Positions 16,936 to 25,110 are shown, numbered from the stretch's first letter. The stretch: DNA of 64,000 nucleotides from JAJRZL01 sp964557855 (GCA_964557855.1 CAZLBP010000017.1:1-64000), one strand, 5' to 3'. The notes: generated from the letters alone by a model not told the origin. Made by a program: numbers and translations.

Positions 16936-18606
16936 CTACCGCAACGTGCCGACGTATCTGGTCGTCAACTGCCGCTCCCGAACCATCGGGTCCGTGTAGT
17001 CCGGCAGTATCATCGGCGCTACTCTTCCGTCAGCAACGCCCGCGTCATCGACTTCCTTATTATATTGTACAACGTGATCCAGACTGAGTTTCGTCCCGTT
17101 CGCTTTTTCACGAGCGTAAGCACCGGCATGCTCCCCGGCGATCCTTCCGAATACGATAATATCCAACAGCGAGTTGCCCATCAAGCGGTTCTCACCATGG
17201 ATACCGCCGCCGACTTCACCGGCCACGAACAGGCCCGGCACACAGGTTTCGCCCGTGTTCTGAAATTCCAAGCCGCCATTCTGATAGTGGAGGGTCGGAT
17301 AAATCAGCATCGGCTCTTTAGCTATATCGATTCCGAACCGTTCATAGAGAATGTGCTTGCCGGGAAATTCGCGTTCCACCGTACCTTCGCCCGAAAGCAT
17401 GTCGATCATCGGTGAATCGAGCCAGACTCCCAGCTTGCCCGTCGGGGTCGGCACGCCCATTTCGTTTACGACACATTCTTTAATGATGGAAGCCGCCTCA
17501 ACATCCCGTGGCTCACGTTCATTAACAAACTGCTGTCCCTCGATGTTAACCAGATTCGCGCCTGAGCCGCGGAATTTCTCGGTAATCAGGATCCCCTCAG
17601 CTTGTTCCGGAAAGACGATACCCGTAGGGTGATATTGCACAGTGTGCAGGAAACAGATGGGCACACCGGCCCGGTAGCCCATGATGATGCCGTCGGCCGT
17701 CGCCCCATAGTGATTGGTGGTCATGAAGCCCTGTATGTGCAGCCGTCCGCAACCACCCGTGGCCATGACAACGGCTTTGGCCTTGACGATGGTGTACTCT
17801 TCCGTCTCGAGGTTATAGAGTACAGCGCCGGCACAGTGGCCATTTTCGTTCAGGAGCAATTCGACGGCGGGTGAGAACTCGATAACCTGGATGTCGTTCA
17901 CCCGGTTGCGGGCTTCATCGCGGATCGTGCGCATGATCTCCGCGCCCGTGATATCCGCTGCGAAATGCATCCGTTTGCGCGAGGTGCCGCCGCCGTGGAT
18001 GGTCTTGAGGGTGCCGTCCTCGAATTTCGAGAAGTTGCAGCCCAGGCTCTCCAGCCACTTAATGGCATCGGGGGCTTTAGTGACCAGTGTATCTGAGAGG
18101 TCCGGTACGTTCTTGAAATGTCCCCCACCCATGACGTCGAGATAGTGATAGTACGGCGAGTCTTTGTGGCCCTTCGTAGCGGCCTGAATACCGCCCTCGG
18201 CCATCATCGTGTTGGCATCGCCGTGACGCAGCTTGGTGGCGATGATCACCTTGGCGCCCCGGGCTTGCGCCAGCAGGGCCGCTGAAGTACCGGCGCCGCC
18301 GCCGCCGATCACGAGCACGTCGGTTTCATAGTCTACCTTTGACAGATCGACCGCCGTGGGATCCACGCGGCTGTTCGCCTCGATCAAATCGGCGATTTCA
18401 TGGGCTATCTTGTACCCTTTGCTCGGTCCAACCTGCACTGCCCGACGGCCTTCTTCTTTGACATCGGGGTGATACTGCAGCATCTCTTTGCGTTCATCGA
18501 GATTGAGAAACGGCACTTCTTCGTTATGTTTCTTGCGCTCGACCCGCTCGGCACGGGTGCTCTCGACGACTTTGATCAGATTCTTGAGTTCTTCCGGATA
18601 TGGCAT
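16936..18606 (-). CDS. Fumarate reductase / succinate dehydrogenase-type flavoprotein subunit (TfrA-like)
   Basis: 556 residues. An N-terminal extension of about 90 residues precedes the FAD Rossmann motif VLVIGGGGAGTSAAL (about 98-110). The FAD region GDANTMMAEGGIQA aligns with RSHTVAAEGG of FrdA/SdhA, but the covalent FAD histidine is replaced by Asn132, so FAD is probably bound non-covalently, as known for thiol:fumarate reductase TfrA and L-aspartate oxidase. Active-site parts HGGGTSRKRMHFAAD and VATGGCGRLH are present. Last gene of a four-gene operon with an Fe-S subunit, an HdrB-like and an HdrC-like protein, and no membrane anchor gene. Likely reaction: fumarate reduction coupled to a thiol or other soluble donor, or the reverse. 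Start has AGAAGG upstream. Confidence 0.88.
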   Translation of the reverse strand: MPYPEELKNLIKVVESTRAERVERKKHNEEVPFLNLDERKEMLQYHPDVKEEGRRAVQVGPSKGYKIAHEIADLIEANSRVDPTAVDLSKVDYETDVLVIGGGGAGTSAALLAQARGAKVIIATKLRHGDANTMMAEGGIQAATKGHKDSPYYHYLDVMGGGHFKNVPDLSDTLVTKAPDAIKWLESLGCNFSKFEDGTLKTIHGGGTSRKRMHFAADITGAEIMRTIRDEARNRVNDIQVIEFSPAVELLLNENGHCAGAVLYNLETEEYTIVKAKAVVMATGGCGRLHIQGFMTTNHYGATADGIIMGYRAGVPICFLHTVQYHPTGIVFPEQAEGILITEKFRGSGANLVNIEGQQFVNEREPRDVEAASIIKECVVNEMGVPTPTGKLGVWLDSPMIDMLSGEGTVEREFPGKHILYERFGIDIAKEPMLIYPTLHYQNGGLEFQNTGETCVPGLFVAGEVGGGIHGENRLMGNSLLDIIVFGRIAGEHAGAYAREKANGTKLSLDHVVQYNKEVDDAGVADGRVAPMILPDYTDPMVRERQLTTRYVGTLR

Positions 18607-18637
18607 TGCAAACCTTCTTTCATCTCACCGTTGACAA

Positions 18638-19393
18638 CTACAGATACTGGCTGTCCTGCGGCGTCCAGTCTTCACCGGCCGTAGCCGGTTCCATCTCGCG
18701 CGCCTGGTACACGTCTCGCAGTTTCGCTTCATCCATGCCCTTCAGCTCGTTCAATCCGGCTGAGAAGCGGCCCGCCTCAATGTTGGCCACCATCGTCTTA
18801 AGATGCTCGGCCGGTGGCGTCAGGTAAGCGCCGTGTAGACGACGCGCCAGCTGAGCTATATGATACTGCGGCATCTCACCCATGCAGCGACTGGCGCAGA
18901 GACCGCACTGGATGCAGTCGAACGAGAGCCGGGCCGCCTCAGCGATATCGCCCCGCTTGAGAGCGGCAATGTAATCCATGACCTGGACGTCCATCGGACA
19001 AACTTTGGTACAAGCGTTGCAGGCCACACAGCGGAATAACTCCGGATACAGATTGAATATCTCCTCCGGTTTGCCTTCCAGTTGATCAAAATCGTACACC
19101 GCCCGGTTGGCCGGGTAAAACGGAATCTGGGTCAAGTACATTTCCGGCTCGACGACCGTCTGGCAGGCGAGCCCGACCTGTATCTTGTAGTTGCCCGGTT
19201 TGCGATACACCGTAGCACACGCGCCGCAGACACCGCCGCGGCAGCCACAGCCGCGAATGTACTTGTAGCCGGCGTACTCAATCGCCTTCATGATGGTCAA
19301 CGTTTCCGGTACCTCGTACCGTTTGCCCATCACGTAGATTGGAATGAGTTTGGCCTTGACTTCGGTTGCTGCTTTATCAACAACGGTACTCAT
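18638..19393 (-). CDS. Fumarate reductase-type iron-sulfur subunit
   Basis: 251 residues from the ATG at 19393 (GAGG 5 bp upstream). An in-frame ATG at 19411 with GAGG 9 bp upstream is nearly as good, and the GAGGTTGATAT sequence is duplicated before both. The N-terminal plant-type ferredoxin domain binds [2Fe-2S] through CGCRGGVCGAC and a later Cys (GLACQT). Two further clusters are indicated by CVACNACTKVCP and CIQCGLCASRC. It passes electrons between the flavoprotein and the HdrB/HdrC-like proteins encoded upstream. Protein length and motifs match SdhB/FrdB, with two Cx2Cx2Cx3C sets. Confidence 0.9.
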   Translation of the reverse strand: MSTVVDKAATEVKAKLIPIYVMGKRYEVPETLTIMKAIEYAGYKYIRGCGCRGGVCGACATVYRKPGNYKIQVGLACQTVVEPEMYLTQIPFYPANRAVYDFDQLEGKPEEIFNLYPELFRCVACNACTKVCPMDVQVMDYIAALKRGDIAEAARLSFDCIQCGLCASRCMGEMPQYHIAQLARRLHGAYLTPPAEHLKTMVANIEAGRFSAGLNELKGMDEAKLRDVYQAREMEPATAGEDWTPQDSQYL

Positions 19394-19440
19394 ATCAACC
19401 TCATTAGACATCGATATCAACCTCACGTTTTATACGTTGC

Positions 19441-20331
19441 TCAGACTTTCGTTCCGCCGATGATCTGCTTTTCGGTCAGCAGGTTAACGGAACTCTCACG
19501 GTTCAAATCAAAACGGCAATCCTCGGGAGCAATTCCCAGCGCCACTGCCATCAACTGAGTGAAATAGTAAATTGGGACTTCGCCGGCATCCGGATGTTTC
19601 TCCAGCATTTGTCCCTGGCGGTGTCCGAGATTGTAATCACACAGCGGGCAGGTGAGCGCGACCGCGTCGGCGCCATGTTTGGTGGCGTCGGTCAAGATGT
19701 CGTGCGACAGATCCAAAGCGGTGTCCGGACTGCCGAGTACCTGATAAGCTCCGCAACATTTTGTGGCCGACGGGAAGTCTATCGCTTCCGCACCGATTGC
19801 TTTCAGGAATTCCTGGAATACAACCGGATGATCCGGTTTATCGAGCGCGACTTCTCGCGGGCGCACCAACGTGCAGCCGTAGTAGGGCGCGACTTTCAGA
19901 CCGTTCAAAGGTACCTTCACCGCTTCCTTGACCTTGTCCCAACCGATGTCGTCTCGCAGGAAATCGAGAAAGTGCACAACTCGTACTTCACCGGCGTAGT
20001 CCGGTTCTTCATCCATAAAATCATTGATCGTGCCGCGTTTGACCTCGTCCTCTTTCATCAGCCGGTTGGCGCGCGCCAGGGTGTTGTAGCACATGGCGCA
20101 GAGCGTCAGCACCGTATCGTGGCCGCGCTCCATAACCCGGACCAGATCTCGCACCGGCGCGATCATATGAATCAGGTCGTCATCGGCCAGCGAATACACC
20201 GCACCGCAGCAGTTCCAGCGGGGGAGCTCTTCGGCGTCGATACCGAGCGATTTCAGACAAGCCAGCGCGGAATCTTCGAGATTCCTGGCTTTCGTTTTAA
20301 GGGTGCATCCGGGGTAGTAGCTTATCTTCAT
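19441..20331 (-). CDS. HdrB-like protein with two CCG domains
   Basis: 296 residues from the ATG at 20331. Both cysteine-rich CCG motifs are complete. The first runs YYPGCTLKTKAR ... WNCCGAVYSL ... LCAMCYN. The second runs YYGCTLVRP ... TKCCGAYQVLG ... TCPLCDYN. In HdrB these bind non-cubane [4Fe-4S] clusters that reduce disulfides. SdhE of some succinate dehydrogenases and the C-terminal half of TfrB share the domain. It lies in an operon with frdB and frdA, so it probably provides the electron entry/exit site of a soluble or peripheral fumarate reductase. Its small-molecule partner in this bacterium is unknown. Confidence 0.88.
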   Translation of the reverse strand: MKISYYPGCTLKTKARNLEDSALACLKSLGIDAEELPRWNCCGAVYSLADDDLIHMIAPVRDLVRVMERGHDTVLTLCAMCYNTLARANRLMKEDEVKRGTINDFMDEEPDYAGEVRVVHFLDFLRDDIGWDKVKEAVKVPLNGLKVAPYYGCTLVRPREVALDKPDHPVVFQEFLKAIGAEAIDFPSATKCCGAYQVLGSPDTALDLSHDILTDATKHGADAVALTCPLCDYNLGHRQGQMLEKHPDAGEVPIYYFTQLMAVALGIAPEDCRFDLNRESSVNLLTEKQIIGGTKV

Positions 20332-20344
20332 ACAGTACCTTTCA

Positions 20345-20490
20345 CAATACGTGCGCGGCACATGTCCGCATGTGCCGATCCCGCGTTACTTTCGGCAGAT
20401 GTGGACATCTGCCGCCCACTGACATTCTCGCTCCCCATCCTGTCATTCCCGCTCGCCCTCCTGTCATTCCCGCGAGGGCGGGAATCCAGT
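20345..20490. repeat. Palindromic repeats between hdrC and hdrB
   Basis: GCACATGTCCGCATGTGC (about 20357-20374) and the near-perfect palindrome CGGCAGATGTGGACATCTGCCG (20393-20414) are followed by ATTCCCGCGAGGGCGGGAAT (about 20465-20485). The CAGATGTGGACATCTG element recurs at 54094-54115 and 56556-56576. Here the repeats sit inside an operon, so the transcript would carry three hairpins. Confidence 0.7.
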
Positions 20491-20561
20491 CCCCGGTCCT
20501 GCTACCGCAGCGAAAAATCATGCTGTCACTCACCTTAAGCATCTTCTCTTCCGCCCCGGCA

Positions 20562-20969
20562 TCACGAAGTAAACTTCCGAAATCCCGACACCATCGCAAT
20601 CTGCGGTAGCTCAACGACGTCTTCCGGCTGCAAATTGGATGGTTCGACGTGATTGATGTTCTGTCGCAGGCGTATCTGGCGGATCGCCTCCATGACCGCC
20701 GGGATATCAATCCCGCGCGGACAGCGGACCTCGCAGGTGTGGCAGGAAGCGCACAGCCACGGCAGGTTGACCTCGTTGAGGGCCTCGGCCTGGCCGAACT
20801 GAATCAGCAGCATCGCGCGGCGCGGTGTGGCGGTGGCTCTTTCGCTCATCGGGCAAGAGGCCGAGCAGGTACCGCACTGGAAGCATTTGGCCACATTTTG
20901 GCCGCTGATTTCCATTACTTTACGTCGCAATTCACTATCTATGTTTTTCTGGGAAACCTTAAGCGGCAT
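20562..20969 (-). CDS. HdrC-like 4Fe-4S protein
   Basis: 135 residues from the ATG at 20969, chosen because AAAGAGG lies 5-6 bp upstream; the GTG two codons earlier overlaps that site. Two cluster motifs, CFQCGTCSASCP and CASCHTCEVRCP, identify a small ferredoxin-like HdrC subunit, which connects HdrB with other redox partners. First gene of the hdrC-hdrB-frdB-frdA set. A Rex operator lies about 85 bp upstream, so the whole operon is probably repressed when NADH is low. Confidence 0.88.
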   Translation of the reverse strand: MPLKVSQKNIDSELRRKVMEISGQNVAKCFQCGTCSASCPMSERATATPRRAMLLIQFGQAEALNEVNLPWLCASCHTCEVRCPRGIDIPAVMEAIRQIRLRQNINHVEPSNLQPEDVVELPQIAMVSGFRKFTS

Positions 20970-21053
20970 TGTCACCTCTTTCCGGTTGGTTCTTATAGCC
21001 GGTACAGTCGGCCGGACTTCTTGAGCCTGTAGTCCGGCCCGTACCGGAATATT

Positions 21054-21071
21054 TTGTGAACTACTTCACAA
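21054..21071 (-). promoter_or_regulatory. Rex operator upstream of the hdrC-hdrB-frdB-frdA operon
   Basis: TTGTGA-ACTACT-TCACAA is a perfect match to the Rex consensus TTGTGA-N6-TCACAA. It lies between a -10-like TATAAT (21112-21107) and the hdrC start. The rex gene itself has a near-identical box at 1196-1213. Confidence 0.9.
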
Positions 21072-21106
21072 AGACCTATTCGATATTTCGGTTATACTCA
21101 TAATAC

Positions 21107-21112
21107 ATTATA
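21107..21112 (-). promoter_or_regulatory. Candidate -10 element for the hdrC operon
   Basis: TATAAT on the minus strand in GCTATAATG. No clear -35 is present at 17 bp; TCGCAA at 18 bp is weak. If used, the Rex box would lie about 30-45 bp downstream of the transcription start. Confidence 0.4.
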
Positions 21113-21158
21113 GCAAATAAAGCAAGGATTTTGCGAAATTTTTCACGAGCAATTGTAG

Positions 21159-21199
21159 GTCGGGTTCCGAATCCGCTGCAAGCGGATGAGAAACCCGAC
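21159..21199. repeat. Intergenic nested hairpin
   Basis: Outer arms GTCGGGTT (21159-21166) and AACCCGAC (21192-21199), inner arms ATCCGCT/AGCGGAT with loop GCA. It looks like another small palindromic repeat. The remaining DNA to 21456 shows no supported gene. Confidence 0.6.
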
Positions 21200-21456
21200 A
21201 CGCGGGTGTTGAGGCTGCCGGGTTATTCATCCTCAGAAGCGGTCTCCGGTCCCGACGAGTTGGGCTTATGGCCAATGCAACAGCTGCATACGAAAATTGA
21301 GATTGACACAATCAACTGTATAGGCTACTGTTGTGTACCGTATGGAACTGGGCAAGCTAAAGAGGATTTGTGATATCTGGTCTAGAATAATGGCACAGTC
21401 AAGTACGCTTTGCCACTGCGGTAGTAATCATCAGTTGAAGGAAGTAGGGGTGTGGG

Positions 21457-22230
21457 TTGGGCATTTTTGAGTTGATTGCGCTTATAGGCGCGCTTGCATG
21501 GCTACCGCAACTAATCAGGCTACTCAGAGCCTGGCTGAAGCAGCCAGAAGTAAGGATAATTGCAGAGCAGAGAATCGAACTTGGATTTACTATCTTCGGA
21601 CCCCTGTTGAATATTAGAGTAGCATTCGCTGTTAAGAACAAAGATATCGTTATATCGGGAGTCAAGATACATCTACGGCATGACAGCGGAGAGGACAAGG
21701 TATTCTCTTGGCATAGCATTGTTCAGAATATGTTACAAATGAACTACCCGTCGACGGGACCGATTCCCTTCGAGAAAGAGTTGTCAGTTTTGGCAATAAA
21801 ACTTTCACCAGATGAAGTTGAACGTCGAATTAGGTTCCACGAGCCTTCCTTTCAGACAAAGAAGGAAACGTTTGAAGAAGCAGTTACTAAGACGCTTATA
21901 TATATGCAAGCGTCAGGTAAAGATGACTTCAAACCAATATTGAACAGTGAGGAGATGCAAGAGCTCTACTCCTTTATTAGACAGTCATTCAACTGGAAGA
22001 GTGGAACATATCAACTAAAGTTTGAGGTTGATTCACCACAACCGTTTGCACTAAAGGACTACAATTACGAGTTCACTCTCACGCCAACAGAAATCGAGCA
22101 CCTCGGGAGAAACAAGGACTTGATTGAAAAATCTTACGAGTATCAGTTCTTTCCTTCTACAGAACCAGATTCACAGGCCCAGTTAAGCTGGGCATGGCGG
22201 TATCCCGCAATGAAAAAGCAACCTGATTAA
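21457..22230 (+). CDS. Unrecognised single-TM protein, AT-richer than its surroundings
   Basis: 257 residues starting at a TTG (21457) preceded by GAAGGAAGTAGGGG; there is no in-frame ATG near the N-terminus. One hydrophobic segment (FELIALIGALAWLPQLIRLL, residues 4-23) is followed by a basic stretch (RAWLKQPEVR) and a soluble domain of about 215 residues with mixed beta/alpha character, including FTIFGPLLNIRVAFAVKNKD. I recognise no family. Codon use is clearly more A/T-rich (many AAA, GAA, ATA) than in the adjoining genes, which suggests recent acquisition. It stands alone, with repeats on both sides. Confidence 0.7.
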   Translation: MGIFELIALIGALAWLPQLIRLLRAWLKQPEVRIIAEQRIELGFTIFGPLLNIRVAFAVKNKDIVISGVKIHLRHDSGEDKVFSWHSIVQNMLQMNYPSTGPIPFEKELSVLAIKLSPDEVERRIRFHEPSFQTKKETFEEAVTKTLIYMQASGKDDFKPILNSEEMQELYSFIRQSFNWKSGTYQLKFEVDSPQPFALKDYNYEFTLTPTEIEHLGRNKDLIEKSYEYQFFPSTEPDSQAQLSWAWRYPAMKKQPD

Positions 22231-22243
22231 ATGAACGGGACAA

Positions 22244-22337
22244 GGTCCGAACCGCAGGGGTTCGGACCTACAGGCCTGGTAGGGGCAACCCCATGTGGTT
22301 GCCCGGTGTACGGGCGACCACGAGGGGTCGCCCCTAC
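22244..22337. repeat. Intergenic repeats, copy 3 of the GTAGGGGC family
   Basis: Hairpin GGTCCGAACC/GGTTCGGACC (22244-22268) followed by a segment from GTAGGGGCAACC to GGGGTCGCCCCTAC (22279-22337), whose ends are imperfect inverted repeats. It is related to 2571-2660 and 3385-3470. Confidence 0.65.
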
Positions 22338-22370
22338 GAATGATTGATCGGAGATTGATTCGTATCCCTT

Positions 22371-23282
22371 TCAAGCCACCGCCTTCCTTCTTATCGACCC
22401 CACATAGATAGCGACCAACGTAATTACAGCCCCGAAAATCTGCAAAACGGTCAGGTACTCATCGAAGAACAACGCGCCCCAGACGGAAGTCAGCACCGGC
22501 TGCAATACGAGCAGCAGGCCGCTGCGGGAGGCGTCGATTTTCGGCAGTGAACTTGAGATCGCCCACCACCCCAGCGCCTGGGCGATCAAGGCCAGAGCGG
22601 CAGCTATGACGAGCGAGAACCAATCCGGCGGTACAATGGCTTCCTGCGAAAAGGTCAGCAGCACGAATCCGAGGAACACGGCACTGAACAGGGAAACCCA
22701 GGCCATGAGGACGATAAATCCGAGCTGCCTCTCCTCATGTCCGGCCAGTTTAAGCACGATGATGTAGTGGGCGTAGACTATCCCGGTGAGCAAGCCAAAA
22801 GCGATGCCCTTGAGATAGAGCGATGAAAAGGCAATGTCGCTCCCGATTCCAATCAGAAGGACGACCCCGACTACGGCGCTGACAGCTGCCACAAAGAACT
22901 TGAGAGTCAAACGTTCCTTGAATATGAAGAAGCTCAAGACGGCGGTGCCGAACACCTGGGTGTTGGCGAGAATGGTCGACATCCCGGCTCCGGAATAAAT
23001 AATCGACCGATGCCAGAAGAACAAATCGAGAAAGAACAGAAATCCGGCCAGGATAGTCCAACGCAGAATACTCCAGGGAAGGATGACATTGATGCGTGCG
23101 GCGACCGCCCACCCGAAAAGAATCACGGCGCCCAGAACTACTCTCCAGAAGGCGATGGCGGTGGGCCCCATGCCACGCAGATCCAACAGCTTGACAAAAA
23201 TGGCGGCAAAGCTGATACATACCGCTCCGAACGCCAGCATCAGCAGCGCGCGGAGTTCGGTCGATTCGGATGAATTCGCCAT
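22371..23282 (-). CDS. EamA/DMT-family transporter
   Basis: 303 residues from the ATG at 23282; the frame upstream of this is not protein-like. About ten TM helices form two EamA repeats. Typical pieces are AFWRVVLGAVILFG in repeat 1 and SSSLPKIDASRSGLLLVLQP with VWGALFFDEYLT in repeat 2. Such transporters move small metabolites, often amino acids or purines, across the inner membrane; the substrate is not readable. It is divergent from the membrane protein gene at 23426. Confidence 0.88.
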   Translation of the reverse strand: MANSSESTELRALLMLAFGAVCISFAAIFVKLLDLRGMGPTAIAFWRVVLGAVILFGWAVAARINVILPWSILRWTILAGFLFFLDLFFWHRSIIYSGAGMSTILANTQVFGTAVLSFFIFKERLTLKFFVAAVSAVVGVVLLIGIGSDIAFSSLYLKGIAFGLLTGIVYAHYIIVLKLAGHEERQLGFIVLMAWVSLFSAVFLGFVLLTFSQEAIVPPDWFSLVIAAALALIAQALGWWAISSSLPKIDASRSGLLLVLQPVLTSVWGALFFDEYLTVLQIFGAVITLVAIYVGSIRRKAVA

Positions 23283-23425
23283 GAGACAATTATAGTTGCC
23301 TGCTGAGATATACAACACATAATTTCCGGAGAGAGGCGGAGGGCGATTATAGCGCCGTTGCGTAGAGGAACTTATGATGGCAGAACCATGTATGACGGGT
23401 ACTCGCAGAACTTGAGGCAACCGCG

Positions 23426-24589
23426 ATGTTAGGTGCGGTAGTCCTGTACGTTGTTCTCGGACTCCGATTCGGCTGGAACCTCCGGGAACTGTCGTGGGAT
23501 CGGCTGGATGAGTTTCTGGTTGCAATCGAAAGACGCGCGGGGCGAGTGGGGTTATGCGCGATGCTGGCACTGGTGTTTCTCGGACTGGCTATGCTCTATG
23601 TTCGGCTTGATACGCACTGCCGATTTCTCGGTGGCTGGTACGCCCTGATGACCCAGGATCCGTTCGATTTCACGGCCGAGAGTGAAGTCGGATTTCGTCG
23701 GTTCACGCCTACAATTAGCTACCTGTTCGGCCTGACCGGCCGTAACATTATCGTCACCAACCTCATCTTCGCCTTTTCTCTCTTGTTCTGTTCGGCGTTG
23801 TACTTCACGAAGCACGGTAGTCGGCCCGGAGATGCCGTGTTCATAACGGGCGGGCTGGCTTTGTCGCTGGTGACTTTGACGACGATGCATTGCGGCGGCT
23901 ATACTGATTCGACCACGTATCTGTTTGTATTTCTCATGTGGTGGTTTCGCCGACGTCCCTTACTTTTCTACGTCTTCTTCGTACTCGGTCTGCTCAATCG
24001 TGAAGCGGTGCTGTTTCTGGTACCCTGGTTTGCCGTGCTCCGGTGGCAACATTCGACATCATGGAAACGGTGGCTCATCGAAACGGTAGTGGCGTACGGG
24101 ATCATTTTCGCTGCTTACCTGGAATACCGTGAGTTCATTGCGGCGCAAGCGAACGTTCGCTACTCCATGGATTATTACCTGGGGCACCTCTTGCAGGATC
24201 CTCTCGCCCGATTCCGCCAGACGCTCTACTACCACGGTTTGGGGGTATTTTCTGTCTTCAAGCTGTTGTGGGTGTTTCCGATTCTTGGTTTTGCGGCATT
24301 TTGGCGGGATAAGCGTTGGTCGCATGTCTTGGCATTTGTGTTCATTTTCGTCGGTTCCTATGTTCAGCTCCTGATCGCTCAGGATACGTCTCGAATGATG
24401 ACGATGTCATTCATGATGTTGCCAATCTCACTTCGCGTATTGCTGGAAGAAGACCGGTGGCGCATTCGGGATTGGATGGGTTGGCTATTCCTGGCTAATC
24501 TGGCTGTACCGACCGTATATACTGCCGGGGTAGTCGTCGAGATATGGCAGCCGTATTGGCGACACTTGTTAATACGGTGGCTGAATTAG
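23426..24589 (+). CDS. Polytopic membrane protein, possible GT-C-like fold
   Basis: 387 residues with about nine to ten hydrophobic helices. An N-terminal TM (about 1-15) is followed by a cytosolic stretch, then TM helices separated by a conserved-looking MHCGGYTDSTTYLF and FVLGLLNREAVLFLVPW. The arrangement and the LNREA-type motif are like membrane proteins of polysaccharide or lipid-linked sugar metabolism (GT-C-like), but no diagnostic catalytic loop is certain. No obvious operon partner. The start is the first ATG; an upstream start is possible. Confidence 0.6.
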   Translation: MLGAVVLYVVLGLRFGWNLRELSWDRLDEFLVAIERRAGRVGLCAMLALVFLGLAMLYVRLDTHCRFLGGWYALMTQDPFDFTAESEVGFRRFTPTISYLFGLTGRNIIVTNLIFAFSLLFCSALYFTKHGSRPGDAVFITGGLALSLVTLTTMHCGGYTDSTTYLFVFLMWWFRRRPLLFYVFFVLGLLNREAVLFLVPWFAVLRWQHSTSWKRWLIETVVAYGIIFAAYLEYREFIAAQANVRYSMDYYLGHLLQDPLARFRQTLYYHGLGVFSVFKLLWVFPILGFAAFWRDKRWSHVLAFVFIFVGSYVQLLIAQDTSRMMTMSFMMLPISLRVLLEEDRWRIRDWMGWLFLANLAVPTVYTAGVVVEIWQPYWRHLLIRWLN

Positions 24590-24671
24590 TCGCGTGATCT
24601 CATAGACTGATGATTGAGGGCTTCGCGATCCGAGACTGAGTGTGCCATGATTGGCGGAAAGATCGATAAAG

Positions 24672-24761
24672 CGGAGAGACAGGGATTCGAACCCTGGATA
24701 GAGGAATAACCCCTATAACGGATTAGCAATCCGCCGCCTTCAGCCTCTCGGCCATCTCTCC
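24672..24761 (-). tRNA. tRNA-Ser (anticodon GCT)
   Basis: 90 nt. Acceptor stem GGAGAGA pairs with TCTCTCC, with discriminator G and no encoded CCA. The D-arm begins TGGCCGAGAGGCTGAAGGC, the anticodon loop ATTGCTAAT carries GCT (24727-24725), a long variable arm follows as expected for a class II serine tRNA, and the T-loop is GGGTTCGAATCCC. It reads AGC/AGT codons. Confidence 0.97.
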
Positions 24762-24783
24762 GAATCACGACATAGGCTAAACA

Positions 24784-24812
24784 AATATATCAGATAGGTA
24801 CCCGCCGTACAA
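24784..24812 (-). promoter_or_regulatory. Promoter of tRNA-Ser
   Basis: TTGTAC (24812-24807), a 17-bp spacer and TATATT (24789-24784) predict a transcription start about 16 bp before the tRNA. Confidence 0.7.
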
Positions 24813-24842
24813 GAGTTTTTTGTGGATCGGCGGGCGACTCGA

Positions 24843-24977
24843 GTTGACTCACAATTAATGTAACCGAAGGGTGGCAAAATGGGGGCTGATTTTGATACGT
24901 TGACTCATATTACAGGTAACCGGAAGTTGACATTGCAGGGTTTGACCGGGCTCGTTGACTCATAGTACGGGTAACCG
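24843..24977. repeat. Three spaced direct repeats GTTGACTCA-N9-TAACCG
   Basis: 24-bp copies lie at 24843-24866, 24899-24922 and 24954-24977, spaced 56 and 55 bp. The ends GTTGACTCA and TAACCG are identical in all three, while the inner nine bases vary. A partial GTTGAC...TGACCG relative lies at about 24925-24948. The unit is too short and too degenerate for CRISPR. The array lies between the tRNA-Ser promoter and the response regulator gene; the rest of 24978-25110 holds no gene. Confidence 0.6.
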
Positions 24978-25110
24978 AGAAAGCTGTCCAATCTGCAGTG
25001 TAACGGTATAATGGCAAATTGAGGGCAAGCCGGCTACGGATCCAACCGGATCGGGAGAATTCCGGTGCTGTTGCAGAGCCAGGCCGACCGGCTGTTCTCT
25101 TGACGACCGC

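Noticed and set aside
16936..20969. Methanogen-type soluble HdrABC complex
   Set aside because: There is no HdrA flavoprotein; the flavin subunit is of the FrdA type and the Fe-S subunit of the FrdB type.
21131..21373. An 80-residue protein upstream of the orphan gene
   Set aside because: The frame runs through a nested hairpin repeat and lacks a convincing ribosome site.
24843..24977. CRISPR array
   Set aside because: Only three degenerate repeats with variable internal bases, no cas genes and spacers of about 31-32 bp that contain a partial further copy.
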